Below, one piece after another: positions 7,484-17,758 of a stretch of DNA of 64,000 nucleotides. The position numbers and the translations under genes are program-made. Origin of the DNA: Robiginitomaculum_A sp036478535 (lineage in GTDB: Bacteria > Pseudomonadota > Alphaproteobacteria > Caulobacterales > Maricaulaceae); contig OZ245059.1 of NCBI GenBank assembly GCA_965224735.1, forward strand, positions 1,426,001-1,490,000. The letters are read 5' to 3'. Position 1 is the first letter of the stretch, and every line of letters begins with the position of its first letter. The notes under the pieces are model-generated. The model was not told the DNA's origin. It did no database searches and saw only the letters and a program-made list of their open reading frames with translations.

Positions 7484-10207
7484 TTAAAACCTCTCTAATA
7501 ATCTATCGAGATAATCACGCTCGACTTTGTCACGTTCTTGTTCACCAGAACGTTTTCTCAGTTTTTCTAAGAGATCCCGCGCGCGCTGCCTGTCATCAAT
7601 TTCTGGTATTTCTATCCCGTCGCCAACGCCTGTTCCATCATTTTCGCGCCCGAAGGGATCATCGCCATCGCCGCCAGTTTGTTGCTTCTTATCATTTTGT
7701 TCTTGCAGGCGTTTTGCTTCTTCGGCAAACAGGCCTTCACCAGCTCGGCGCAGGGCCTCAATAGCTTTGGATTGTTCTCGGCTCGCTTGATAGAACTCTT
7801 CATTACCAAGCGCGTTTTCACTGCGATTCATAGCGTCTTTTGCGTCTTTTAGGGCATTACGAATTTTGTCATCATTGAGAAGAACAGACAGGTTTTCGTC
7901 CCCACCAGTGCTTTTGTTCCCATCAGCGTTTTTATTTCCGCCAGAGCTTTTACCGTTTTCAGTATTTTGCTCTTCGCTTCGATTTCCATCTTGGTCATCG
8001 TCACCACCATTTTTGGTATTTTTGGCATTTTTTTCTAGGTTTTCCATAAGCTCGCGCAGTGTGCGTTGCTGCACGGCAAGCTCGCCGCCAGATTTTGGCT
8101 GCTGCGCACCGTTTTGGCTATTGCCACTACTTTGTCTATCAGATTTATCTCGGCCAGCGTTTTGAGTTTCATCGCGAAGCTGCCGCTGTTTACCCAGCAT
8201 ATCATTAAGTTCTTCAAGTGCCTTTTTCATTTCCTCACTCATACCACCCTCGCCAAGACCTTTACCGCTTCCGCCGCCGCCTTCGGCGAGCTGTATTTGC
8301 ATGTTCTTCAAAAGCTCTGCAAGTTTTGCCAGCGCTTTACGTGCTGCAACAGTATCACCCATACGGTTTGCTTCCTCAATAGCATCCAAAAGGGCTTGAA
8401 TTTGATCTGTGTTAAAATCGGAATCCCCACCGCCTTCATTACCGTCTTTTTTGTCTCTCTTTGCCGCTTCTTTGATAGCCTTCAAAGTCAATTCTTCTAT
8501 ATAGCGATCAACGGCTTTGTTATACCGCTCAAATAAGGTATCGATTTCGCGCTGCGGCGCACGGCGCGCCATTGCATTATTGAGTGCGCGCTCAGCCCGC
8601 ATCATGTCTTCTTTCGCATCGCCCAAGCGGCCATATTCTGCGCGTATAGCAATGTCCCATAAATCTTCAGGAATGCCGCCAAGCTCTGCTATCTCATCTG
8701 CTGTTTGAATGCGCCGATACACATTGCGTAGCCCCATGTATATGGCTGGATCTTCAAAAACACCGACGGGTTTATCTGTTATAACGTCTATGAGAAGCGC
8801 TGCACGCCGAATGCTTTTGGGCGCACGCTCTATGGTAAGATCGGGGTGTTCAGTTTCAAACATCGGACGTTTATTTTCGGGAGTAGCTTTTATTTTTGGT
8901 AAGGGCTTATAGGGCTGTGTTCCATTGAGTATAAGAACACGCTGTTCGGCGATTGCTTTGGCGAGAGGCTCTACGAAAATTTTATCAGGCACTATAAATT
9001 CAAAATCTTTGGAAACGCCTTCCTGCTTTTTGCCGTCAATAGCGACCAAATGTCCGATAACTTCTTTGCCAGCCCATTTATGTTTGGTTAGATCTAAAGA
9101 TGCGAGTTCTTTCTCAGCATTTCTGACGGTGGAGCCTGGAATAGGGATGGGGGATTGCTCTACGATCATTGGGAGGGGCGTTGGGGCAAATTTCAAATGG
9201 TAAGAAAGGTACAGCCACTCAACCCCAAAATCATCGTGGATAGTGTAGCTAAACTCAAGCTTATCTCGTTTGCCAGCTTCAGGTTTATCATCAAATTTTA
9301 CAATAGGTGGTGTGTCTTTTCCGATTTTCAAATGCCATTTTTTGACCTTGTTGCCGATGCGGTAGCTAGCAGTGCTATCATTGTTAACAATTGCGCGAGC
9401 TTCAAAGCTTTTTGGTCCAAGCCGCTTAGGGGTAATGCGTCGTGTTTTTGCCCCTTCGCGCAATATAAGTCGTGGCGCGGTCTTTACGCCGCTAATTCGG
9501 GCAACGAATTCAGAGCCTTCAGGTGCGTTCATTCTGTCTATATTTTTGAAATAACTAGGTGGACGGGATGTGTATTGAGGTGGGTCAATCCAGGCCTCAA
9601 AACTAGCGGTCTTAAAAGACGTAGCTGAAAGCCATTTTGGAGTTAAACTTGCGCGCAAACGTTCGTAATTATCGCCGCTACCTACCATCAACGCGAGTAT
9701 AAACAATACGGGAATGATGAACCGAAAATAATAAGGGTCGATCGGGCTAAGGGCAGGGCGTAATTTTGAAAATTTGGCGTTTTCTACCTGCGCTTTTGCT
9801 TTTAGAACATGGGAACGCCACGCTAATTTTTCCGTATTACTGGCTGGTGTGTCCGTTAAAACATCAAGTGGCCTGTGGCGAAACCCGTTGTCATGCTCGA
9901 CCCGCCGCTGGGCTTGTGATTTTGTTGGCATGCGACACTTACGCGTTTTTAAAATACTTTTTGCTAGGAAATAAAGGACTGCTATCAAGGCAATCAGTCG
10001 CCAAGGGTCACCAATTCTTTGCCAAACACCAAAACTAGCGCCAATCCAGTAAAGCAGTAAAAACAAAACACCAAGCGCTAGAGTAGGTGCATATATTTCC
10101 CAAAACAATTGCAAATGAGCCCAACGTGTCAGGCTGTTAGCACGTTTATTCAAGGTTTTGTCGATGACCGAATTCATATCTTCACTATAGGCCATTAATT
10201 GTTCCAT
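7484..10207 (-). CDS. DUF4175 / TIGR02302 family large membrane protein
   Basis: A 907-residue protein with hydrophobic segments near residues 35-60, 66-85 and 160-180 (YYFRFIIPVLFILALMVGSG). A beta-rich domain follows with a P-x-Y-T-x-R-P-P segment (WIDPPQYTSRPPSYF), and then long helical, highly charged regions. Around residues 735-800 lies low-complexity Gly/Asn/Asp/Ser sequence. This is the architecture of the alphaproteobacterial TIGR02302/DUF4175 family, whose function is not established. It is convergent with the zinc-ribbon gene, with 4 bp between stops. The start may be one of several close methionines (10207 or 10192). Confidence 0.85.
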   Translation of the reverse strand: MEQLMAYSEDMNSVIDKTLNKRANSLTRWAHLQLFWEIYAPTLALGVLFLLLYWIGASFGVWQRIGDPWRLIALIAVLYFLAKSILKTRKCRMPTKSQAQRRVEHDNGFRHRPLDVLTDTPASNTEKLAWRSHVLKAKAQVENAKFSKLRPALSPIDPYYFRFIIPVLFILALMVGSGDNYERLRASLTPKWLSATSFKTASFEAWIDPPQYTSRPPSYFKNIDRMNAPEGSEFVARISGVKTAPRLILREGAKTRRITPKRLGPKSFEARAIVNNDSTASYRIGNKVKKWHLKIGKDTPPIVKFDDKPEAGKRDKLEFSYTIHDDFGVEWLYLSYHLKFAPTPLPMIVEQSPIPIPGSTVRNAEKELASLDLTKHKWAGKEVIGHLVAIDGKKQEGVSKDFEFIVPDKIFVEPLAKAIAEQRVLILNGTQPYKPLPKIKATPENKRPMFETEHPDLTIERAPKSIRRAALLIDVITDKPVGVFEDPAIYMGLRNVYRRIQTADEIAELGGIPEDLWDIAIRAEYGRLGDAKEDMMRAERALNNAMARRAPQREIDTLFERYNKAVDRYIEELTLKAIKEAAKRDKKDGNEGGGDSDFNTDQIQALLDAIEEANRMGDTVAARKALAKLAELLKNMQIQLAEGGGGSGKGLGEGGMSEEMKKALEELNDMLGKQRQLRDETQNAGRDKSDRQSSGNSQNGAQQPKSGGELAVQQRTLRELMENLEKNAKNTKNGGDDDQDGNRSEEQNTENGKSSGGNKNADGNKSTGGDENLSVLLNDDKIRNALKDAKDAMNRSENALGNEEFYQASREQSKAIEALRRAGEGLFAEEAKRLQEQNDKKQQTGGDGDDPFGRENDGTGVGDGIEIPEIDDRQRARDLLEKLRKRSGEQERDKVERDYLDRLLERF

Positions 10208-10408
10208 AGGGCAAGACTTTCATTAAAAAAGTGCAAAATTATTTTGGGGCTGTGGACACTTAAGATTGGGATTAAGATATGTGTGAGTCTATATAGTCTT
10301 GTTTTATAAGAAAACACCGAGAAAAACTTGACATTTTTGGCTTGGCGTATCACTTCCTGATTGAATTGATTTGCGTTTAAAATAGAAAATGGCGCCGTAA
10401 CAAAAGAG
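10208..10408. promoter_or_regulatory. Divergent intergenic region, DUF4175 / aspS
   Basis: About 200 bp between two divergent genes must hold both promoters. A perfect TTGACA box lies at 10328-10333 pointing towards aspS, but no good -10 stands at 16-18 bp, so I do not assign a start site. AT-rich stretches TATATAG and TTTTATAAG around 10289-10306 could serve the minus strand. No known riboswitch or T-box pattern is seen. Confidence 0.35.
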
Positions 10409-12250
10409 ATGACTATGCACGCTTACCGTACTCATAATTGCAGTGAACTTCGCGTTGACCATGTTGGCCAAACCGTCCGACTTTCTGGCTGGGTACACAG
10501 AAAACGCGAACATTCCAATGCGCTGTTTATTGATTTGCGTGACCATTATGGTCTTAGCCAAATTGTGGTTTATCCTACAGCTCGTTTTTATGAGGCAGCA
10601 AAACGATGTTCATCAGAATCCGTTATTACGGTAACGGGTGAGCTGTTGGCTCGTGATGCTGAGGCGATTAATAAAGAAATTCCTACGGGCGCGGTCGAGT
10701 TGCGCGCTGACGAGATGGTGATTGAAAGCCCAGCGGATACGCTTCCATTGCCTGTATTTGGCCAGCAAGATTACTCGGAAGATATCCGTCTAAAATATCG
10801 TTATTTAGATTTGCGCCGCGCAACACTGCACAAAAATATCATTTTGCGCGCTCAGGTGATTAATTCACTGCGTAGCCGTATGATTGACCAAGGGTTTACA
10901 GAATTTCAAACGCCGATTCTCACGGCAAGCTCACCTGAAGGCGCACGTGATTTTTTGGTGCCCTCGCGCCTTAATCCTGGGAAATTTTATGCTCTACCGC
11001 AAGCGCCGCAGCAGTTTAAGCAACTCTTGATGGTAGCGGGATTCGATCGGTATTTTCAAATCGCGCCATGCTTTAGGGACGAAGATGCGCGCGCCGATCG
11101 TAGCCCTGGTGAGTTCTATCAACTCGATATTGAAATGAGTTTTGTTACCCAAGACGATGTGTTCAATACCATCGAGCCAGTTATGGCTGGTGTGTTTGAA
11201 GAGTTCGCCGATGGCCGCCAAGTGCAAACACCGTTTCCGCGTATTCCTTATAAAGAGAGCATGGAGCGATATGGTTGTGACAAGCCTGATCTGCGTATTC
11301 CTTTTGAGCTAACTGATGTGTCTGAGTTCTTCACGGATGAGAGTAAAACGGGCTTTAGTATTTTTGCAAAAATTACAGGCGGCGGCGGCAAGGTGATTGC
11401 TATTCCAGCGCCAGGTGCTACATCAAGTCAATCTCGTAAGTTCTTTGATAATATGGATAAATGGGCAAAAAAAGAAATGCAAACACCAGGGCTTGGCTAT
11501 GCGCGCCTCAAACAATCAGATGGCGGGGGTGTCGATTCACAAGACCCCGTTTTGAGAAATTTTGAACCTGCGCATCTTAAAGCTTTGCTCGAAAAAATGG
11601 GTCTTAAAGCGGGCGATGGTGTGTTCTTCTCGGCAGGTAAGAAAGATGATGCTTATAAGCTCGCAGGTGCAGCTCTGAAGAAAATAGCGGCTGATCTGAA
11701 TATGATTGATGAAAACGTGTTTAAGTTTTGCTGGATTGTCGATTTCCCAATGTATGAGTGGGATGAGGACAATAAAAAAGTTGAGTTCTCTCACAACCCG
11801 TTCTCTATGCCGCAAGCCCCAGAAGGTATGAGCGCTATGGATTTCCTTTTAGCCGCAGACAGTGTAGAAAAACAACTCGATATTTTAGCTTACCAATATG
11901 ATATTGTGTGTAATGGCATAGAGCTTTCCTCTGGCGCGATTAGAAACCACAAGCCAGAAACTATGTATAAAGCTTTCGAGCTTGCAGGCCATGACCAAAA
12001 AGTGGTTGATGATAAATTTGCGGGCATGATCAATGCGTTTAAATATGGTGCGCCGCCGCATGGCGGGATTGCGCCAGGAATTGACCGTATCGTTATGCTT
12101 CTTGCGGGTGTGGATACTATCCGCGATGTGATTTTGTTTCCTATGAATGGGCAAGCACAAGATTTGATGATGAACGCCCCTGCCGAAGTCGATGCCAAAG
12201 CGCTCCGCGAATTGCACTTGCGTTTGGATTTACCTAAAAAGTCGACATAA
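10409..12250 (+). CDS. aspS: Aspartate--tRNA ligase
   Basis: Charges tRNA-Asp, and in many alphaproteobacteria also tRNA-Asn. Order of parts: an N-terminal OB-fold anticodon domain (VRLSGWVHRKREHSNALFID), class II motif 2 (CFRDEDARADRSPGEFYQLD), the bacterial insertion (GAD) domain in the middle, and motif 3 (GGIAPGIDRIVMLLAG) near the C terminus. Length is 613 residues, normal for the bacterial type. The start at 10409 gives MTMHAYRTHNCSEL, the usual beginning; an internal ATG two codons on is possible. Whether it is non-discriminating cannot be settled here. Confidence 0.97.
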   Translation: MTMHAYRTHNCSELRVDHVGQTVRLSGWVHRKREHSNALFIDLRDHYGLSQIVVYPTARFYEAAKRCSSESVITVTGELLARDAEAINKEIPTGAVELRADEMVIESPADTLPLPVFGQQDYSEDIRLKYRYLDLRRATLHKNIILRAQVINSLRSRMIDQGFTEFQTPILTASSPEGARDFLVPSRLNPGKFYALPQAPQQFKQLLMVAGFDRYFQIAPCFRDEDARADRSPGEFYQLDIEMSFVTQDDVFNTIEPVMAGVFEEFADGRQVQTPFPRIPYKESMERYGCDKPDLRIPFELTDVSEFFTDESKTGFSIFAKITGGGGKVIAIPAPGATSSQSRKFFDNMDKWAKKEMQTPGLGYARLKQSDGGGVDSQDPVLRNFEPAHLKALLEKMGLKAGDGVFFSAGKKDDAYKLAGAALKKIAADLNMIDENVFKFCWIVDFPMYEWDEDNKKVEFSHNPFSMPQAPEGMSAMDFLLAADSVEKQLDILAYQYDIVCNGIELSSGAIRNHKPETMYKAFELAGHDQKVVDDKFAGMINAFKYGAPPHGGIAPGIDRIVMLLAGVDTIRDVILFPMNGQAQDLMMNAPAEVDAKALRELHLRLDLPKKST

Positions 12251-12253
12251 ACT

Positions 12254-13231
12254 TTATGGTTGGGAAGCGCGCAAGTTTTCCATATGTTTGCGTGATTTCA
12301 TTAAACGTTTACGGGTCGGGCTACCAAGAGGCAAATCATTAAGGGCGGCATTCAGCTCTCTAATCGCGAGGCCAATTTCACTAGGTGCAGGCGGCATAGT
12401 TGAAGGAGCTTTTGAAGGGTTTGTTGCTTCTGCCGAAAATAATTGTATTTCGCTTGGCAGCGCCGTTTTTGCGAGCGTATTATCTGCAAAAATTGGGGGC
12501 GATACAGTGACGCATATGGGAAGAACCAAAGTTTCAGATAAGCGGGTGTGCTCATCGCCACAAGCCCCAACAAATTGTCTCTGCTTCAGATTGGCAACAT
12601 TGGAAAAATCCGTTTGGGTGAAGCGGGCATTTTTAAAAGAAGAATTTGTTAAAATGGCATCGCCAAAATTAACATTTACAAAATTTGCTCCAGAAAAGTC
12701 AGCATCTTTGAAGTTGCCGTGATTAAACGTTGTTTGCTCGAAATGCGCACCCAAAAATTGGGTTTCTAACGCATCAACACCATTTAAATTAGCGCCAGTA
12801 AAGTCGCTATCGGATAAATCACTAAAGGAAAGGTCCGTTCGGCGTAAATCGGCAAAGGTAAAGTTAGATTTTATTAATTTGGATTTTGTAAGAGTCGCAT
12901 TGCGTAAAACAGAGTTTTTTAGGATAACATTTTCGCCCTTAACTCTGAGTAAATATGCTTTGTGAAAAGAAGTGCCTGTAAGATTTGAATTGTTAAGCAC
13001 ACTGCCGCTTAAGTTCGTACCTGAAAAGTCACTGCCAGAAAAATTAGAGTTCTCAAGCCGCATACCAAGCATGGCCCGATGAGAGAGATCGCACTTTGAA
13101 CATGATCCTGAAATACGTACGGATGTACTCACCAGCGTTTGTGAAAAACTTGAAATAGGAGCAAAACCAGCAAAAACACTTACTAATAACAAACTCGCGC
13201 CCCAAGATTTTGTGATGTTTTTTATTTTCAT
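12254..13231 (-). CDS. Secreted pentapeptide-repeat protein
   Basis: The start at 13231 gives MKIKNITKSWGASLLLVSVF and then an alanine/serine cleavage region (SSFSQT), a clear signal peptide; longer upstream starts would bury it. The mature part begins with a CSKC pair next to the repeats, then runs of A(D/N)LxG-type pentapeptides (NFSGSDFSGTNLSGSVLNNS, further tracts to about residue 230) that form a right-handed beta-helix. The last 100 residues are non-repetitive, with a charged tail. The target or function is unknown. The gene is convergent with aspS, 3 bp between stops. Periplasmic or exported location is inferred from the signal. Confidence 0.8.
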   Translation of the reverse strand: MKIKNITKSWGASLLLVSVFAGFAPISSFSQTLVSTSVRISGSCSKCDLSHRAMLGMRLENSNFSGSDFSGTNLSGSVLNNSNLTGTSFHKAYLLRVKGENVILKNSVLRNATLTKSKLIKSNFTFADLRRTDLSFSDLSDSDFTGANLNGVDALETQFLGAHFEQTTFNHGNFKDADFSGANFVNVNFGDAILTNSSFKNARFTQTDFSNVANLKQRQFVGACGDEHTRLSETLVLPICVTVSPPIFADNTLAKTALPSEIQLFSAEATNPSKAPSTMPPAPSEIGLAIRELNAALNDLPLGSPTRKRLMKSRKHMENLRASQP

Positions 13232-13322
13232 AAATTTTATATAACGTGCTTGTTTTTCCAATGCGAGAGGAAAATACATTAAATGATTGTTAGACTTAAG
13301 AAAGGAAACTGGTCTTAAGTGA

Positions 13323-16300
13323 CTAAGAACATCCTGTTGTAGAGCCACACGTATCGCATTTTTGGCATGTTCCATTGCGAATTAAAGTGAAATGCCCACA
13401 TGTCGGGCAAGCATCACCTGTATAGCCTTTAAATCTTGCGGCTTGTACTCCAACATTTTTGGATGGGTACAAGGGTGTAGAAGAGAGATTTGTTGCGGTA
13501 TTGGCTTTAACTTCTGTGCGGTCAAGTATTTCGGCTTCCGCTTCGTTTTTGTCTTCGACATTTTTAGCGCTGTCATCATTTTTAATTTCTTCTTTTTTAG
13601 CACGATTAAAATGGACAATATTGTCGTCATATGTACGTAAAAAACCTTTTGAATAGGGAATTGGTTCCGGTGTGTCAGAGAGGTATTTTGGTTTTCTACG
13701 TTCATTTTCCCCGCTGCCAAGTGAATCGGGCGTTGCAGTTGTCGTATCTGCATGGGCAAGATCATCCCAGCCTAGATAAGAAATACCGAGCTCGCGGAAT
13801 AAATAGTCCAATATAGAATTGGCGAATTTTATGGAGTCATTCCCTGTTACAAGACCTGATGGCTCAAAGCGGGTAAAGACAAAAGCCTCGACAAATTCTT
13901 CGAGTGGTACACCATATTGCAAGCCGATTGAAATGGCGATAGCAAAATTGTTCATAACTGAACGAAAAGCCGCACCTTCTTTATGCATATCAATGAATAT
14001 TTCTCCCAAAGATCCATCTTCAAACTCACCTGTGTGCAGATAGACTTTGTGTCCGCCAACAGTTGATTTTTGGATATAACCTGTGCGCCTGTCAGGCAGG
14101 CGGTGACGTTCTATTGGTCTTTCAACGATACGTTCAACAATTTTTTCAACAATTTTTTCAGCGCCAACGGTGGCTCGGCGTGCTTGATTTTCCTCTTGTG
14201 TTTCATCAAGGGCATCCATGGCGTCGTCATCAAATACTGCCGTATTCAAAGGTTGAGATAATTTAGATCCGTCACGGTACAAAGCAACCGCTTTTAGGCC
14301 AAACCTCCAGGCAGATTTATACACGTCAGCGCATTCATCAATAGTTGTACTGGCTGGCATATTGACGGTTTTAGAGATAGCGCCAGAGATAAAGGGCTGA
14401 ACGGCAGCCATCATCTGAATGTGCGCATCAACGCTTAAAAACCGCGTGCCAATACGCCCACATGTTGAAGCACAATCAAAAACACTCAGGTGCTCTTGGG
14501 AAAGATGCGGTGCGCCTTCAAGTGTCATTGCGCCAGTGCAATAAATATTGGCAGCTTCTATATCTTCAGGAGAGTATCCCAAAACAGGGAGCAAGTCAGA
14601 ACCAAATTTATCCAGCTGTTTGTCAGATAAACCCAATATGTCTTTACAATATTCATCTGTTAAGGCCCAACGGTTAAAAGCAAAACGGATATCAAAAGCG
14701 TCTTTGACAGTCTCTTCAATCACCGCAAGTCGTGCATCATCAAAACCTTTGGCGCGCAGGCTCTCAAGCGAGATACTTGGTGAGTTTTGCAGGGAAGCGG
14801 TTCCAAGAACGTAGGTTCTAATCTCACTAATTTGGCGTTTGTTATAGCCAAGGGCTTTAAGGGCAGATGGAACGGCGCGGTTGATGATTTTAAAATGCCC
14901 GCCGCCACCGAGTTTTTTAAACTTAACCAAAGCAAAGTCTGGTTCAATTCCCGTTGTATCACAGTCCATAAGCAGGCCGATTGTCCCAGTTGGTGCAATG
15001 ACGCTGACTTGCGCGTTTCTAAATCCGTGCTTACTTCCAGATTTTTCGCATATTTGCCAAAGCCTAGCCGCACGCTCCGCCATGCCTGGGAATGGGCATT
15101 CTGTGCGGTTAAGCGGCCTTGGCGCTATTTTTAGATCGTCAAAGGCGATGCGCCCTTCGGCGGCGCGGCGATGGTTTTTGATCACGTGCTGCATAGATTT
15201 TGCATTTTTTTCATAACCCGAGAACGCGCCCATAATTTTTGCCATGTCCGATGATGTTTGATAAGCGGTTGCAGACAAGAGCGCGGCCGCGCTTGCAGCG
15301 ACTGCGCGGCCCTCTATGCTGTCATAAGCAATACCGCTAGACATAAGCAGTCCGCCAATATTAGTATAACCAAGCCCTAGCGTACGGTATTCATAAGATT
15401 TCTTTGCAATGGTTTTGGATGGGAACTGTGCCATGGCGACTGAAATTTCCAAAGTGATTGTCCAAAGTCGGGCTACATGTTCATAGGCTGGGATGTCAAA
15501 TTTCTTGTCTTCTCTACTAAATTTTATAAGATTAATAGAGGCTAAATTACAGGCTGTATCATCCAAAAACATATATTCTGAACAAGGATTTGATCCACGT
15601 ATTTCACCAGATTCCTTGCACGTATGCCAATCATTAATGGTGTCATGGAACTGAATGCCAGGGTCAGCACTGCTCCATGATGCGCGGGAAATTTGGTGCC
15701 AAAGGTCACGAGCACGCACGGATTTAGCGACAGCGCCATCTGTACGGCGAATAAGATTCCAGTGTTCATCAGCGTCAACGGCCTCTAAAAACGCGTCTGT
15801 AATGCGTACCGAATTATTAGCGTTTTGCCCTGAGACAGTGCGATAAGCTTCGCTGTCCCAATCCGCATCGAGTACAGGGACTTCGATTTCCTCAATGCCT
15901 TGGCGCGCAAGATGCAGGACGCGCGTAATAGCGCCGTCGGGCACGCCAGCGCGCCGAGCAGATTTTATTTCGCGTTTTAGCGCCATATTAATCCGTGCGT
16001 CAAAGCATTCATCTTCGCTACCAGAACAGTTTATGCAGGCGTTCAAAATTGCATTAAGGTGTTTTTCAAGTGTTTTAGAGCCAGTGACAAGGGCTGCGAC
16101 TTTCATTTCCTCGCGAGATTTCCAACTGATAAATTCTTCCACGTCTGGATGGTCAATATCGATAATAACCATTTTTGCAGCGCGCCTTGTTGTGCCGCCT
16201 GATTTTATTGCGCCTGCGGACGCGTCGCCAACTTTAAGAAAGCTTAGAAGTCCTGATGAAGTACCGCCGCCAGATAAGGTCTCTCCAGTGCCGCGAATAG

Positions 16301-17009
16301 AGGAAAAATTTGACCCAGTGCCAGAGCCGTATTTAAACAGGCGTGCTTCGCGGGTCCATAAATCCATTATGCCGCCTTCTGCAACCAACTCGTCTTTAAC
16401 AGATTGAATGAAGCAGGCGTGTGGTTGTGGGTGTTCATAGGCGTTTTCTGATTTGTGTAGTTTTCCCGTTTTATAGTCACAAAAATAGTGCCCTTGGCTT
16501 TGACCCGTAAGGCCATAGGCCCAATGCAGACCTGTATTAAACCATTGCGGGGAATTGGGCGCCGCGATTTGCTTGGCCAGCATAAATCGCATTTCGTCAT
16601 GATAGGTGTTGGCATCGGTTTCATTGTCAAAATAGCCGCCTTTCCAGCCCCAATAGGCCCAGCAGCCTGCAAGGCGGTCAAACACGGCGCATGCATCTGT
16701 TTCGCCGATTAAACGTTCGTTTGGTTTTAACTTTTTTAATTCAGACTTATCAGCTTCATGCCGCCATAAAAATTCGGGAACGTCATCTTCAGGAACAAGT
16801 TTAAGCGCTATAGGAATGCCTGCCTTGCGGAAATATTTTTGTGCTAAAATATCACAGGCCATTTGCGACCAGTCAGCCGGAGCCCTGAATTCGCCAGCAT
16901 TTGCAATGACTTTTCCGCCCAAATCCCGTATTTCGCTGGATACAGTTGTGAATTCTATACCTGCATAGGGGCCTTGCTTTTCAGTCGTATAATGGCGGTT
17001 TATCTGCAT
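13323..17009 (-). CDS. nrdJ: Adenosylcobalamin-dependent (class II) ribonucleotide reductase
   Basis: Reduces ribonucleotides to deoxyribonucleotides using coenzyme B12, with no oxygen needed. Length is 1228 residues, as in the large alphaproteobacterial form. Visible parts: the substrate loop SSIRGTGETLSGGGTSSG, GSNPCSEYMFLDDTACNLAS (active-site Cys and the N-P-C-x-E block), SVIAPTGTIGLLMDCDTTGIEP (phosphate-binding loop), and a C-terminal CPTCGHFTLIRNGTCQKCDT zinc-type tail with the final Cys pairs that recharge the active site. AGGATAAAT precedes the ATG. No NrdAB genes are in the window. Confidence 0.96.
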   Translation of the reverse strand: MQINRHYTTEKQGPYAGIEFTTVSSEIRDLGGKVIANAGEFRAPADWSQMACDILAQKYFRKAGIPIALKLVPEDDVPEFLWRHEADKSELKKLKPNERLIGETDACAVFDRLAGCWAYWGWKGGYFDNETDANTYHDEMRFMLAKQIAAPNSPQWFNTGLHWAYGLTGQSQGHYFCDYKTGKLHKSENAYEHPQPHACFIQSVKDELVAEGGIMDLWTREARLFKYGSGTGSNFSSIRGTGETLSGGGTSSGLLSFLKVGDASAGAIKSGGTTRRAAKMVIIDIDHPDVEEFISWKSREEMKVAALVTGSKTLEKHLNAILNACINCSGSEDECFDARINMALKREIKSARRAGVPDGAITRVLHLARQGIEEIEVPVLDADWDSEAYRTVSGQNANNSVRITDAFLEAVDADEHWNLIRRTDGAVAKSVRARDLWHQISRASWSSADPGIQFHDTINDWHTCKESGEIRGSNPCSEYMFLDDTACNLASINLIKFSREDKKFDIPAYEHVARLWTITLEISVAMAQFPSKTIAKKSYEYRTLGLGYTNIGGLLMSSGIAYDSIEGRAVAASAAALLSATAYQTSSDMAKIMGAFSGYEKNAKSMQHVIKNHRRAAEGRIAFDDLKIAPRPLNRTECPFPGMAERAARLWQICEKSGSKHGFRNAQVSVIAPTGTIGLLMDCDTTGIEPDFALVKFKKLGGGGHFKIINRAVPSALKALGYNKRQISEIRTYVLGTASLQNSPSISLESLRAKGFDDARLAVIEETVKDAFDIRFAFNRWALTDEYCKDILGLSDKQLDKFGSDLLPVLGYSPEDIEAANIYCTGAMTLEGAPHLSQEHLSVFDCASTCGRIGTRFLSVDAHIQMMAAVQPFISGAISKTVNMPASTTIDECADVYKSAWRFGLKAVALYRDGSKLSQPLNTAVFDDDAMDALDETQEENQARRATVGAEKIVEKIVERIVERPIERHRLPDRRTGYIQKSTVGGHKVYLHTGEFEDGSLGEIFIDMHKEGAAFRSVMNNFAIAISIGLQYGVPLEEFVEAFVFTRFEPSGLVTGNDSIKFANSILDYLFRELGISYLGWDDLAHADTTTATPDSLGSGENERRKPKYLSDTPEPIPYSKGFLRTYDDNIVHFNRAKKEEIKNDDSAKNVEDKNEAEAEILDRTEVKANTATNLSSTPLYPSKNVGVQAARFKGYTGDACPTCGHFTLIRNGTCQKCDTCGSTTGCS

Positions 17010-17356
17010 ATTTATCCTAAAGAAGTGAGTCTCTCACAAAGTAGGCCTAAAGGCGAGGCAGAGCAAGCAACGCAGTGCTTATTTTTTAGCAAGCGGCAAG
17101 ATTTTACCTGCTGAGCGCCAATTTTTTGCTATCGTTGTTACGCCAAGATGTTTTTCAAGCCCTGCACCGAGTTTTGATTTCTAAATACCGTCTGGAAGAT
17201 ACAACTAGGCGGCATCATTGGTAATTGTAAACACCATACGCGCCATATTGCCGCCATGATAGGAGGTATTATGTTGAAAAATGGCTGGACATTATACAGG
17301 TTCAAGGCATTATAGACGCAAATTGAAATAGGCGCAAATCGAAGGTAAGGTTTTTC
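17010..17356. other. Intergenic region between nrdJ and the NDUFA12 gene
   Basis: These 347 bp separate divergent genes. I see no cobalamin riboswitch core here (which would be unexpected anyway for a B12-dependent enzyme) and no clear NrdR-box pair. A short open stretch from an AGGAGG-preceded ATG near 17271 quickly stops and is not called. The region presumably holds both promoters, with no confident boxes. Confidence 0.4.
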
Positions 17357-17758
17357 ATGTTGAAATTTATCAAAAGGTTGTTTGCGTGGTGGGATGGCGC
17401 TACGCTTGGGACATTCTTAGCGATTTGGCGGCGCGCTGAATTTGTCTACGAAGACGAGTTTGGTAATAAATATTATGAAGAAAAGAAGCTAACCTATGAT
17501 GGGCGCAAACGCCGCTTTGTCACCTATAAAGGGTTTGCAGACGCTTCGCGGGTTCCGCCTGAATGGCATGGTTGGCTACACCATATGTATGATCAACGTC
17601 CCAATGAAGAGCCGTTAGAGAAGCAAGGTTATGAAATAGAATACCAACCTAATCTTACTGGCACTGTTTATGCTTATCATCCAAAAGGTAGTCTTTATCA
17701 CGGCGGGAAACGCAGTAAAATAGCCAGCGACTATGAAGCTTGGTCACCTGATGCGTAA
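17357..17758 (+). CDS. NDUFA12-family complex I accessory protein
   Basis: A 133-residue homologue of the mitochondrial NDUFA12/B17.2 subunit of NADH:ubiquinone oxidoreductase, found in alphaproteobacteria. Characteristic features: an early LFAWWDGATLGTFLAIWRRA, the VYEDEFGNKYYEEKK block, RRFVTYKGFADASRVPPEWH and WLHHMYDQRPNEE. It acts at the inner membrane as a complex I accessory or assembly partner (known for the family). Its stop overlaps the DUF2155 start by 8 bp, a pair conserved in this class. Confidence 0.93.
   Translation: MLKFIKRLFAWWDGATLGTFLAIWRRAEFVYEDEFGNKYYEEKKLTYDGRKRRFVTYKGFADASRVPPEWHGWLHHMYDQRPNEEPLEKQGYEIEYQPNLTGTVYAYHPKGSLYHGGKRSKIASDYEAWSPDA

Noticed and set aside
17010..17356. 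Cobalamin riboswitch upstream of nrdJ
   Set aside because: No B12-box-like core is visible, and a B12-using enzyme would not be expected to be shut off by B12.
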